A stretch of 34,273 bases of DNA. Source: Clostridia bacterium. GTDB lineage: Bacteria; Bacillota_A; Clostridia; Oscillospirales; Acutalibacteraceae. Both the position numbers and the translations under genes were made by a program. The DNA lies in NCBI GenBank assembly GCA_017549665.1, contig JAFYUD010000047.1, positions 1 to 34,273 on the forward strand, in the 5' to 3' direction. Each line of letters begins with the position of its first letter. Positions within the stretch are counted from its first letter, which is position 1. The notes beneath the pieces were generated by a model, which worked only from the letters and a program-made list of their open reading frames with translations, had not been told where the DNA came from and did not search any database. Below, piece by piece: positions 17,372 through 23,796 of the stretch.

Positions 17372-19276
17372 ATGAAAAAGTTTGTTTGCATTATATTGAG
17401 CGTTTTATTGATTGTTTCCTCGTGCGGTATGCTCGCTTTCGCTGAAAAGAAAGAGCAGAACCCTCTTATTATCGTTCCCGGATTTCTTCAGCCCTATATG
17501 TATATTGAAGGTGAAAACGGTGCTGAAGACGATTATCTCTGGCTTCCCAAGAAGGAAAAGATATTTGACAGAATCATTGACGATATGCCTAATTTTCTTC
17601 TTTCGATTTTCGGCCTTCTTCTCGGTGATGTTGAGAATTTCGGAGAAACCCTCGGCGGAGGAGCTTATGCGGTTGCCGAAAAGATGCGTTGCAATCCCGA
17701 CGGTTCATCTGTATATCCCGTAACACATTATAAAAACGACCCTGCCGAATCCAATGCCGCAAATCTTAAGGCGACAGTCAGCAAAGAGGCTGAAAGAAAG
17801 AATCTGCTTTTTGAAAATTTCATTGATTACGCTGTTGCAAACGGATATACGGATCTTGATAATATCTTCATTTTTGAATATGACTCAAGACTCGATTCAA
17901 TTGAAATTTCAAAAGAGCTCAGAGAATTTATCAAGGATGTCAAGGAATATACCGGCTCAAAGAAGGTAAATCTTTTTACTATCAGCTATGGAGGAATGAT
18001 TACCGCAACATACTTCTATTACTATATGGATGAATGCGATGTTGCAAAAGCAGTTCTCAATGTTCCTCCCCTTCAGGGAACTGATTTTCCTGACAGACTT
18101 TTCAGACAGAATGTTGATCTTCCGCTTGATACGCTCATCGATTTTGTTGAATGCGTTCTCGGATCGGGAACGGAGCTTTATGAGTTGTTTGAAGCAACAG
18201 ACGGCAATTTTCTCAACACAACAATGAACGGTGCAAGCGGCGGTATGCTTGACGTAGTCAGATATTGGAGCTCGCTCTATACAATTACTTCTACCGAGCT
18301 TTATGAAGGTATGAAGAAAGATTTTCTTGACCCTGTTGAGAGCAAACCCATAATCAGGAATAATGATATAATTCATTATGACATTATGCCCTCAATGAGT
18401 AAAATCTTCAAAAACTGCAACAAATTCGGAATTGATGTTTCAATAATTACCTGCACGGGTATCAATATCTGCCTCGGCGGTAATCTTAACGGTGATATTC
18501 TTGTTCCGACCTACAGTGCATCCGGTGCAACCGTTACGGAAATGGGCAAGAGGTTTGCAGACGGATATACCGGGGTTAAAACATCGTGTGACAATCCTTC
18601 GCATAATCACATCTCCCCCTCTATGGAGATTGATGCTACAAGTGCCTATCTTCCCGAAAAAACATGGTTTATCGAAGATTCATATCACGCTATGTTTGAA
18701 CTTGAAAACTATGCGATTTCACTGTGTTCAAAGCTTTTGTTTACAGATAAACTCAAAGATGTACATTCTGATCCCGATTATCCTCAGTTTGAGTATTCCG
18801 ACAATGTTCACCAGGGTGTTCACGCAAGTTTCAACAACAGTCTTACCGGCTATGTTTCGTCTGAAGATACCGGACTGATTATAAGAAATCTGTATGAAAA
18901 CAGTGCAATCAGAATTGTTTCTGTTGTTGCAGACGGACTCGAAATTGAGTTTGATGTTCTCAAATCGGGACTTGTTCTTCCCGGTGAAAGCGTTGAAATT
19001 GAATTCAGCGGCAATATTCCCGAAGTCAGCGCAACACGTTGCAGCATTACTGTAAACTATTTGAAAGCCGGTATGACAAGCGGTCTATGTTCAAAGACAT
19101 TTGCTATGACAATTAACAACGGCGATGTTCCCGAGTGTTCCGGAAGTGTTGTTGATTATGAATCGGGTTCGATGCTTGAATCTGTTATTTCAGAAGAGTT
19201 TTTTATGATTCTTAAAAAGTTGACAGTCAGCAGAGAGCTTGAGTGTATGTTTGATACTGTAGCAATTTTATTCTGA
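17372..19276 (+). CDS. Secreted LCAT-like alpha/beta hydrolase (lipase/acyltransferase)
   Basis: 634 residues with a signal peptide (1-24, ending LAFA-EKK). The LIIVPGFLQP oxyanion region (about 32-41) and the elbow FTISYGGM (Ser205, a GxSxG variant in which the first Gly is Ile) match the lecithin:cholesterol acyltransferase/phospholipase group; the His of SYHAMFEL is the likely triad histidine. A beta-sandwich-like region follows (LKSGLVLPGESVEIEFSG). The C-terminal end is hydrophobic (SVISEEFFMILKKL). AAGGGG stands before the ATG. Co-transcribed with the fucosidase. The substrate could be a host lipid or glycolipid, but nothing in the sequence decides it. Confidence 0.75.
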   Translation: MKKFVCIILSVLLIVSSCGMLAFAEKKEQNPLIIVPGFLQPYMYIEGENGAEDDYLWLPKKEKIFDRIIDDMPNFLLSIFGLLLGDVENFGETLGGGAYAVAEKMRCNPDGSSVYPVTHYKNDPAESNAANLKATVSKEAERKNLLFENFIDYAVANGYTDLDNIFIFEYDSRLDSIEISKELREFIKDVKEYTGSKKVNLFTISYGGMITATYFYYYMDECDVAKAVLNVPPLQGTDFPDRLFRQNVDLPLDTLIDFVECVLGSGTELYELFEATDGNFLNTTMNGASGGMLDVVRYWSSLYTITSTELYEGMKKDFLDPVESKPIIRNNDIIHYDIMPSMSKIFKNCNKFGIDVSIITCTGINICLGGNLNGDILVPTYSASGATVTEMGKRFADGYTGVKTSCDNPSHNHISPSMEIDATSAYLPEKTWFIEDSYHAMFELENYAISLCSKLLFTDKLKDVHSDPDYPQFEYSDNVHQGVHASFNNSLTGYVSSEDTGLIIRNLYENSAIRIVSVVADGLEIEFDVLKSGLVLPGESVEIEFSGNIPEVSATRCSITVNYLKAGMTSGLCSKTFAMTINNGDVPECSGSVVDYESGSMLESVISEEFFMILKKLTVSRELECMFDTVAILF

Positions 19277-19283
19277 TAATAAT

Positions 19284-19326
19284 AACCGGAGAATCTTCAG
19301 CAAGAAGAAACTCCGGTTGTTTTTTA
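19284..19326. terminator. Bidirectional terminator between lipase and ZIP transporter
   Basis: An 8-bp stem AACCGGAG/CTCCGGTT with an inner TCTTC/GAAGA stem is followed by GTTTTTT on the plus strand. The two flanking genes converge here, and the stop codon of the zinc transporter lies in the T run. Confidence 0.85.
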
Positions 19327-20076
19327 TCCGAGCAAAACATCTGTTACAAGCATTAAACAAAATCCGACCAAAAGAGCGTATGTTGCTCCCCTTTCGCTTC
19401 CGTGTGAATGGGTTTCAGGTATCATTTCGTCACTGATTACATAAAGCATAGTTCCTCCTGCAAAAGCGAGAGCAAAAGGAAGAATGAATGATGCAATACT
19501 TACCGCAAAATACCCGATAAGCGTTCCGATTACTTCCACAAGACCGGTGATAAGAGCGCAGATAAATGTCTTCTTTGCAGAGACACCTGCGGAGAGCATC
19601 GGTCCGATAATTACCATTCCTTCTGGTATATTCTGAAGAGCGATACCGCCTGCAATTATCAAAGCTTGTGTATTATCCCCCGAACCGAATCCGACACCTG
19701 CGGCAATTCCTTCGGGCAGATTGTGAATAGCAATTGCTGTAACAAAAAGAAGAACCTTATTTAGGCTAGTGTTATTGTGCTTTTCTGAATCCGAACCGAC
19801 CAATCCGTGAAGATGAGGTACGATTTTATCAATAAGATTAAGGCAGAAAGCACCTGAGAAAATTCCGGATACCGTTATTATAATACCGTATTTTCCACCG
19901 TGTTCAACAGATGGGATTATAAGACCGAGAACAGCGGCTGCAAGCATAACCCCTGCAGCAAAGGATAAAACAATGTCGGAAAACTTATGGGATATATTTT
20001 TGAATAAGAAACCGATCAGTGACCCTATAAGTGTTGCACCACCTACTCCGAGAGCGGTTAATAAAACAATTTTCAT
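19324..20076 (-). CDS. zupT: ZIP-family divalent metal (zinc) transporter
   Basis: 250 residues with about eight hydrophobic segments. The paired metal-site motifs HNLPEGIAAGVGFGSG (helix IV, about 117-132) and GGIALQNIPEGMVI (helix V, about 143-156) define the ZIP family and its GufA/ZupT-like bacterial branch. It imports zinc and possibly iron or manganese into the cell. AAGGAGGTG precedes the ATG. It is a single gene. The symbol is by family resemblance; the metal is not shown by sequence. Confidence 0.88.
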   Translation of the reverse strand: MKIVLLTALGVGGATLIGSLIGFLFKNISHKFSDIVLSFAAGVMLAAAVLGLIIPSVEHGGKYGIIITVSGIFSGAFCLNLIDKIVPHLHGLVGSDSEKHNNTSLNKVLLFVTAIAIHNLPEGIAAGVGFGSGDNTQALIIAGGIALQNIPEGMVIIGPMLSAGVSAKKTFICALITGLVEVIGTLIGYFAVSIASFILPFALAFAGGTMLYVISDEMIPETHSHGSERGATYALLVGFCLMLVTDVLLG

Positions 20077-20165
20077 TAAAGCACCTCCTTATATCATAAT
20101 ATCATAAACATATGTCGAATGAAACATATTTTTTTAAATAAAATAAAAAAATATTAAAATTCTTA

Positions 20166-20194
20166 TTGACAAAACGAAATCTTTTTGATATTAT
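20166..20194 (+). promoter_or_regulatory. Promoter of the tRNA-Met/tRNA-Trp operon
   Basis: A perfect TTGACA and TATTAT are separated by 17 nt, 29 nt before tRNA-Met. This is a strong stable-RNA promoter, and it now also points into the element inserted behind tRNA-Trp. Confidence 0.85.
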
Positions 20195-20223
20195 ATCATA
20201 CGTTGCAAGTGAGCAGCGCATAT

Positions 20224-20300
20224 GGGCCATTAGCTCAGTTGGTTAGAGCAACCGGCTCATAACCGGTTGGTCCGGGGTTCGAGTCCCTGATGGCCCACCA
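20224..20300 (+). tRNA. tRNA-Met(CAT)
   Basis: A 77-nt cloverleaf with encoded CCA. Acceptor stem GGGCCAT/ATGGCCC, anticodon arm ACCGG-CTCATAA-CCGGT with anticodon CAT, T arm CGGGG-TTCGAGT-CCCTG. It is Met-type by anticodon; an Ile2 tRNA with modified C34 cannot be fully excluded. Confidence 0.93.
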
Positions 20301-20312
20301 TAAATTTAATAT

Positions 20313-20388
20313 AGGGGTATAGCTCAGTTGGTAGAGCAGCGGTCTCCAAAACCGCGTGCCGAGGGTTCAAGTCCTTCTGCCCCTGCCA
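20313..20388 (+). tRNA. tRNA-Trp(CCA), target of element insertion
   Basis: A 76-nt cloverleaf with encoded CCA. Acceptor stem AGGGGTA/TGCCCCT, anticodon arm GCGGT-CTCCAAA-ACCGC with anticodon CCA, T arm GAGGG-TTCAAGT-CCTTC. The gene is intact, but its last 45 nt are an attachment core shared with 31653-31697, so the part of the tRNA from the anticodon loop onwards is supplied by the inserted element. Confidence 0.95.
20344..20388 (+). repeat. attL core, 45-nt direct repeat (copy 1)
   Basis: Identical over 45 nt to 31653-31697, running from the anticodon loop of tRNA-Trp to its CCA end. The identity breaks on both sides at once (upstream GGT versus GAAA; downstream TTCAAG versus CGAAAA), which fixes the limits of the core. 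Confidence 0.92.
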
Positions 20389-20395
20389 TTCAAGT

Positions 20396-20437
20396 CCCGA
20401 AACCGTTGATATACAAGGGTTTCGGGATTTCTCTTTT
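20396..20437 (+). terminator. Terminator hairpin directly after tRNA-Trp
   Basis: A perfect 9-bp stem CCCGAAACC/GGTTTCGGG is followed by ATTTCTCTTTT. It lies inside the element, which thereby restores a terminator to the tRNA that it split. A related but degenerate hairpin follows the second attachment copy at about 31705-31745. Confidence 0.75.
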
Positions 20438-20451
20438 CGAAAAATAATTTT

Positions 20452-20493
20452 TTCTAACACTTTTGACCCTTTTTTCTAACATTTTTCTAACAC
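20452..20493 (+). promoter_or_regulatory. Left cluster of TTCTAACA boxes (putative integrase arm sites)
   Basis: TTCTAACA occurs at 20452, 20474 and 20485 in the same orientation, at 22- and 11-nt spacing. A further copy at 20619 lies within the integrase 3' coding region. The right end has three copies, also about one helical turn apart. Short direct repeats in both ends on the same face of the helix are what arm-type sites of tyrosine integrases look like; binding itself is inference. Confidence 0.7.
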
Positions 20494-21797
20494 TTTTTCA
20501 GGCTTTGTTTTTTTATCGGCACAACTTTTGTGCTGATTTTTGCTTTTTTTAAGCCTTTTTCCGACCCTTTTACGGGGTCTTTTTTTGTTTCTGAAAGGGT
20601 CTTTTCTTCAAACACTTTTTCTAACACTTTGTCCTCTTTTTTCTCTTGTTCCGAATTTAATTTGTCAAGAGTGTCTGCGATGCTGATTTTTGAACTCTTA
20701 TCAACGTGAGCATAGAAATTAAGTGTTGTTGATGCACTTCCGTGGCCGAGCCATTCCTGAACCTGAACAACCGAAAATCCGAGATTGAGAAGATTGCTCG
20801 CAACGCTGTGTCGTAAATCGTGCAGTCTTATCTGCGGAAGTGTACTGTTCTGAATGACCGAGTGAAAAGTGCGTGTCAGATAATTCGGTGCAATTACTTC
20901 GCCGTTACCCCAGGTGCAGACATAGTCATTATATATGTAATAATTGCCCATAAGCAGTTTGCGTTCATCCTGAAGCTTCTTCTGTTCTTTCAGAAGGTCA
21001 TAAGCCGTATTGTTTAACGGCAGAGTTCTGTAACTGCTTTCTGTCTTGGGATGGTCGGTATAATTGCCGCCCGTGTGCTGCTGAAGTGTTTCGCTTATTG
21101 TTATTGTGCGGTTGATGAAATCGACGTTCTTCCATTTTAGACCCAGCACCTCACTTCTGCGGAAACCGTAAATTGCACAAAGTCTGACGGGCAATTCAAC
21201 GGGACTTCCTTTAAACAGAGAAATAAGTTCATCAAGCTGTTCGTGGTTGAGAAATTCAGCTTTGTATTTCTCTTTCTTCGGCAATCTTGCAGAGCTTGCG
21301 GGATTGAGCGGAATATATCCTTTTCTGACCGCATCGGCAAGTGCCTTGCTTATGTTCTGATGGTGGTGCCTTATTGTTGTTGCGGAAAGTGCCGCACCGT
21401 TTTCGAGGTTGCTTTCGGGTTTGAGAAGCGAGAAATAATAATCCTCAAGGTCGATAGGCTTGATTGACTGAAGCTGAATCTTTGTGTTCCTGAAATACGG
21501 AATTATGTGATTCGTCATATTACCCTTATAGGAACGGAAGGTGTTCGGTCTTACTTCTTTTTCAATCTCTGTCAGCCATATTTCAAAGTATTCCGCAACC
21601 GAAATACCGTAATAAACGCCGTTATGGTAGTTCCATTTTTCAAGCTCCTGATTCAGGAATTGCTCGGCGTTTTTCTTGTTGCCTCTGACGGGCAGACCCG
21701 TGCTGACCCATTTCTGTTTTCTTTTGCCGGTTTCATCTCTGAGATTGACAACGGCATAATACTTGCCGTCTTTGATTTGCAGATTGCCTGTTACCAT
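20487..21797 (-). CDS. int: Tyrosine recombinase, integrase of the tRNA-Trp element
   Basis: 436 residues. An N-terminal AP2-like/arm-binding domain (about 1-60), a SAM-like core-binding domain (65-165) and a catalytic domain (180-370) with Arg213 (YGFRRSEVLG), HxxR at 326-329 (LHDLRH), His352 (WLGHGS) and the nucleophile Tyr362 (LNFYAHVD). It carries an unusual Lys/Glu-rich tail of about 70 residues after the catalytic domain, whose coding sequence overlaps the arm-site repeats, so the tail may exist because the sites extend into the gene. AAAGGAG precedes the ATG. It is convergent to the tRNA, ending about 100 nt from the attachment core, the usual position for the enzyme that recombines that core. 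Confidence 0.95.
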   Translation of the reverse strand: MVTGNLQIKDGKYYAVVNLRDETGKRKQKWVSTGLPVRGNKKNAEQFLNQELEKWNYHNGVYYGISVAEYFEIWLTEIEKEVRPNTFRSYKGNMTNHIIPYFRNTKIQLQSIKPIDLEDYYFSLLKPESNLENGAALSATTIRHHHQNISKALADAVRKGYIPLNPASSARLPKKEKYKAEFLNHEQLDELISLFKGSPVELPVRLCAIYGFRRSEVLGLKWKNVDFINRTITISETLQQHTGGNYTDHPKTESSYRTLPLNNTAYDLLKEQKKLQDERKLLMGNYYIYNDYVCTWGNGEVIAPNYLTRTFHSVIQNSTLPQIRLHDLRHSVASNLLNLGFSVVQVQEWLGHGSASTTLNFYAHVDKSSKISIADTLDKLNSEQEKKEDKVLEKVFEEKTLSETKKDPVKGSEKGLKKAKISTKVVPIKKQSLKKC

Positions 21798-21821
21798 TGA
21801 AACTCCTTTCTGATTGGAAAA

Positions 21822-21839
21822 CAGTCAATCATTCCGTAA
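21822..21839. repeat. 18-nt inverse repeat, copy at the integrase promoter
   Basis: CAGTCAATCATTCCGTAA here is the exact reverse complement of 31337-31354 at the other end of the element. It covers the predicted transcription start of the integrase gene, the position of a repressor operator. Confidence 0.75.
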
Positions 21840-21844
21840 TTAAA

Positions 21845-21872
21845 ATTATACATAATATTTTACTGTTTACAA
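21845..21872 (-). promoter_or_regulatory. Integrase promoter
   Basis: On the minus strand TTGTAA and a perfect TATAAT are separated by 16 nt, 48 nt upstream of the integrase ATG and just before the end of the excisionase gene. Confidence 0.65.
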
Positions 21873-21876
21873 GAGT

Positions 21877-22062
21877 TTAAGACGCTGTTTCAAGAAAACT
21901 TATAACGCTTGTTTTCGGAATGATATATCGTTTGCCGATTCTGATAGTTTTGATTTTGCCTTCCTTGACAATGTCATAGGCAGCGTTTCTGCCGATGTGA
22001 AGCATGTCCTGAAGTTCTTCAATGCTCACGACATCGGGGTAATCTCTGAAAGTATTATTCAT
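21877..22062 (-). CDS. xis: Excisionase-like helix-turn-helix protein
   Basis: 61 residues. The SIEELQDMLHIGRNAAYDIVKEGKIKTIRIGKRYIIP pattern is a winged MerR-type/excisionase helix-turn-helix (helices about 11-27, wing about 32-42). Such small proteins bend the attachment DNA and turn the integrase towards excision. The ATG at 22062 has AAGGAG 6 nt upstream; a longer frame would overlap the initiator gene. It lies between integrase and replication initiator in the same orientation. Confidence 0.85.
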   Translation of the reverse strand: MNNTFRDYPDVVSIEELQDMLHIGRNAAYDIVKEGKIKTIRIGKRYIIPKTSVISFLETAS

Positions 22063-22072
22063 TTGTTTCTCC

Positions 22073-22894
22073 TTAAGATAAATTTTGATAATATGCAAAT
22101 TCCGCCGAAACAGAGTTTGCTATGGTTGTCGGTGCATTGAACAAAGCTGAAATCAGATATGCTTTTATGTTTTTTATTTTTGTTTCACTGCTTTCAATAC
22201 AACCGACAACGTATTCTATGTGTTCTGCAGTAAGTTTTCTGAATCGTGAAATAACAACTTCTCTCGGAAAATCACTTCCGCCGATTCTGACGGTGGAGCT
22301 TGTCCCGGAAATAACATCTGCCATAATGAGAATTATTTCCCTGACTATTTCCGCATCTGCGTTTATGCAATCATATTCAATCTGTTCTTCGATGCTTTCT
22401 ATCAGCTCATCATAACTGATAGATGGATGGAGGTAACTGATGTTATTGTAACTGTTGTTATTATAGATTACTTCCGATATTGAGAACTTTTGATTTCCGT
22501 TTTCGGGAACTTCTGAATTCTCATTATCGGATTTCTTATGTACTGTTTTGAGAATTCTCAGAACAGATGGTAAAACAATGATTTTATTCGGTTTCCCGCA
22601 ACCTTTTCTTTGCTTGAAAATAAGTCCATGATATTCAAGTTCGTTGACAAGTCTTACCGCTTTTCCGTGACTACAGCCAAGCTTTATGCAGATTTCTTGA
22701 ATGGTGTAGTACACAAACAGATTACCGTTCTTATCCGTAAATCTGTCCGCATTTATCTGCGATACCCCCATCCTGTCAAGAATAAGAGAAAATAATAGTT
22801 TGGCTTCTGCAGATAATCCTGAAAAATTCGGGTCGTCAATCAATGCTCTCGGCAATTTAATAAACGGGAAATTGTTGCTTGAATTATCGCTCAA
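22073..22894 (-). CDS. RepA_N-type replication initiator with DUF6017-like C-terminus
   Basis: About 273 residues. The N-terminal half (FIKLPRALIDDPNFSGLSAEAKLLFSLILDRM, then YTIQEICIKLGCSHGKAVRLVNELEYHGLI) is the winged-helix RepA_N domain of Firmicute plasmid and ICE initiators. The C-terminal half (REVVISRFRKLTAEHIEYVV) resembles DUF6017, often fused to it. I take a TTG at 22894 as start because GGGGTGA stands directly upstream and overlaps the end of the preceding gene; the frame is open further back but would overlap that gene. It probably binds an origin of the excised element, for which the structured repeats at 23491-23695 are the candidate. Confidence 0.8.
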   Translation of the reverse strand: MSDNSSNNFPFIKLPRALIDDPNFSGLSAEAKLLFSLILDRMGVSQINADRFTDKNGNLFVYYTIQEICIKLGCSHGKAVRLVNELEYHGLIFKQRKGCGKPNKIIVLPSVLRILKTVHKKSDNENSEVPENGNQKFSISEVIYNNNSYNNISYLHPSISYDELIESIEEQIEYDCINADAEIVREIILIMADVISGTSSTVRIGGSDFPREVVISRFRKLTAEHIEYVVGCIESSETKIKNIKAYLISALFNAPTTIANSVSAEFAYYQNLS

Positions 22895-22898
22895 TTTA

Positions 22899-23189
22899 TC
22901 ACCCCGCTTTTCTTCCGAGACCAACATTTTTTGCGTGTTCTTTTGCCTTCTTTTTCTGTTCATCCGTTCTCGGAGGGAGCAGTCTGATTGATATGCAGTT
23001 TTTCGGAACCTTGTATAATTCGCCTCCGTATTGGTCTGTATGCTCATGAATCAAAATGTCGGCATATTTGTCATCATACTCCTTAAAACGCCTTTTAAAC
23101 GGCTTTGAGTTAATGTAAACAGACCAGTAATCTTCCGCAGCATTTGAGAGAAAGATATTCTCTTTTTCATATTTGGTTAATCGTTTCAT
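22899..23189 (-). CDS. Small unknown protein, first gene of the replication operon
   Basis: 96 residues, charged and soluble, rich in Lys, Tyr and Glu (DYWSVYINSKPFKRRFKEYDDKYADIL), with a basic C-terminus (EQKKKAKEHAKNVGLGRK). I do not recognise a domain. AAGGAGG precedes the ATG, so it is well expressed in principle. It is translationally coupled to the initiator: its stop lies 5 nt from the initiator TTG, and the initiator ribosome site is inside its last codons. It may be a replication accessory or copy-control protein, by position only. Confidence 0.75.
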   Translation of the reverse strand: MKRLTKYEKENIFLSNAAEDYWSVYINSKPFKRRFKEYDDKYADILIHEHTDQYGGELYKVPKNCISIRLLPPRTDEQKKKAKEHAKNVGLGRKAG

Positions 23190-23490
23190 TTAAGCCTCCT
23201 TTTAAGTCTTTGTTTTTATCCTCAAATCGTCTGATTTTTGAGTTTCGAGCATGGTAGGGTAAATATACCCTAAGGCGGTTTACTCTTAAAAAAACTGTTG
23301 TTTGAGACTATATTTCTGAAGTTAATTTTCATGTTTTACTCCTTTTTCGGTAGTCTTTTGTGGTGTGAATTAACTTGTAAATATTTCTTACAAAATCATT
23401 TATAAATTTTAAATGGACAGATTAGCTGTTTATTTGTTGAGCGTTTACATTTGATGTTGTACAATCCCGATAAGTGTCTTTAATTATCTT
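23190..23490. other. Non-coding leader with two dyads upstream of the replication operon
   Basis: No gene is visible. It holds two candidate operator dyads: TAGGGT-AAATAT-ACCCTA (23255-23272), about 65 nt before the small gene, and TTGTAA-7 nt-TTACAA (23375-23393). CTCAAA/TTTGAG at 23221-23242 also pairs. Together with the repeats that follow, this forms the regulatory and probably origin region of the element. Confidence 0.55.
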
Positions 23491-23695
23491 TTAACACCTA
23501 AAGTGGCAAGATTTTTGCCCATTTAAAAAAATTTTTTTAATTTTTTTAAATTTTTTGCTGTTTCGTTTGAATAGACTGTTTCATAAAATTACAATAAACC
23601 TAAAACCGGAAGCTATACTTCCGCTTTGAAAAATTTTTACAACAGTAAAATAAACCTTAAAATGGAAACCTAATGTCCACTTTTTAAAAATTTTT
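23491..23695. repeat. Three structured repeats next to an AT tract (candidate replication origin)
   Basis: Copies at 23491-23538, 23593-23639 and 23649-23695. Each has the same order: AACC(T/TT)AAA, a short hairpin, TTT, then an A-run joined to a T-run (AAAAATTTTT). The hairpin stems differ in bases but still pair: GGCAA/TTGCC, CGGAAG/CTTCCG and TGGA/TCCA, with the flanking AAA/TTT pairing outside a mismatch. The last two copies are spaced 56 nt. Between copies 1 and 2 is a long A/T tract (23524-23557). Position upstream of the initiator operon suggests iterons and an unwinding region; the structural conservation suggests that the fold matters. Confidence 0.6.
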
Positions 23696-23736
23696 CAAAA
23701 AAATTACTCCTCCGACGGTTTATCCATCGAAGGAGT
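23696..23736 (-). terminator. Terminator of the glycosidase gene
   Basis: A stem of ACTCCT/AGGAGT extended inside by CGA/TCG and GG/CC is followed on the minus strand by AATTTTTTT. It lies 60 nt past the glycosidase stop codon. Confidence 0.75.
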
Positions 23737-23796
23737 TTAAGGTATATTATTAAATTTAATTCGACAAATTGGAATTTAGCAGATACGATTACTCGT

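Noticed and set aside
23491..23695. CRISPR array
   Set aside because: Only three imperfect repeats, central parts that differ within a paired stem, uneven spacing and no cas genes.
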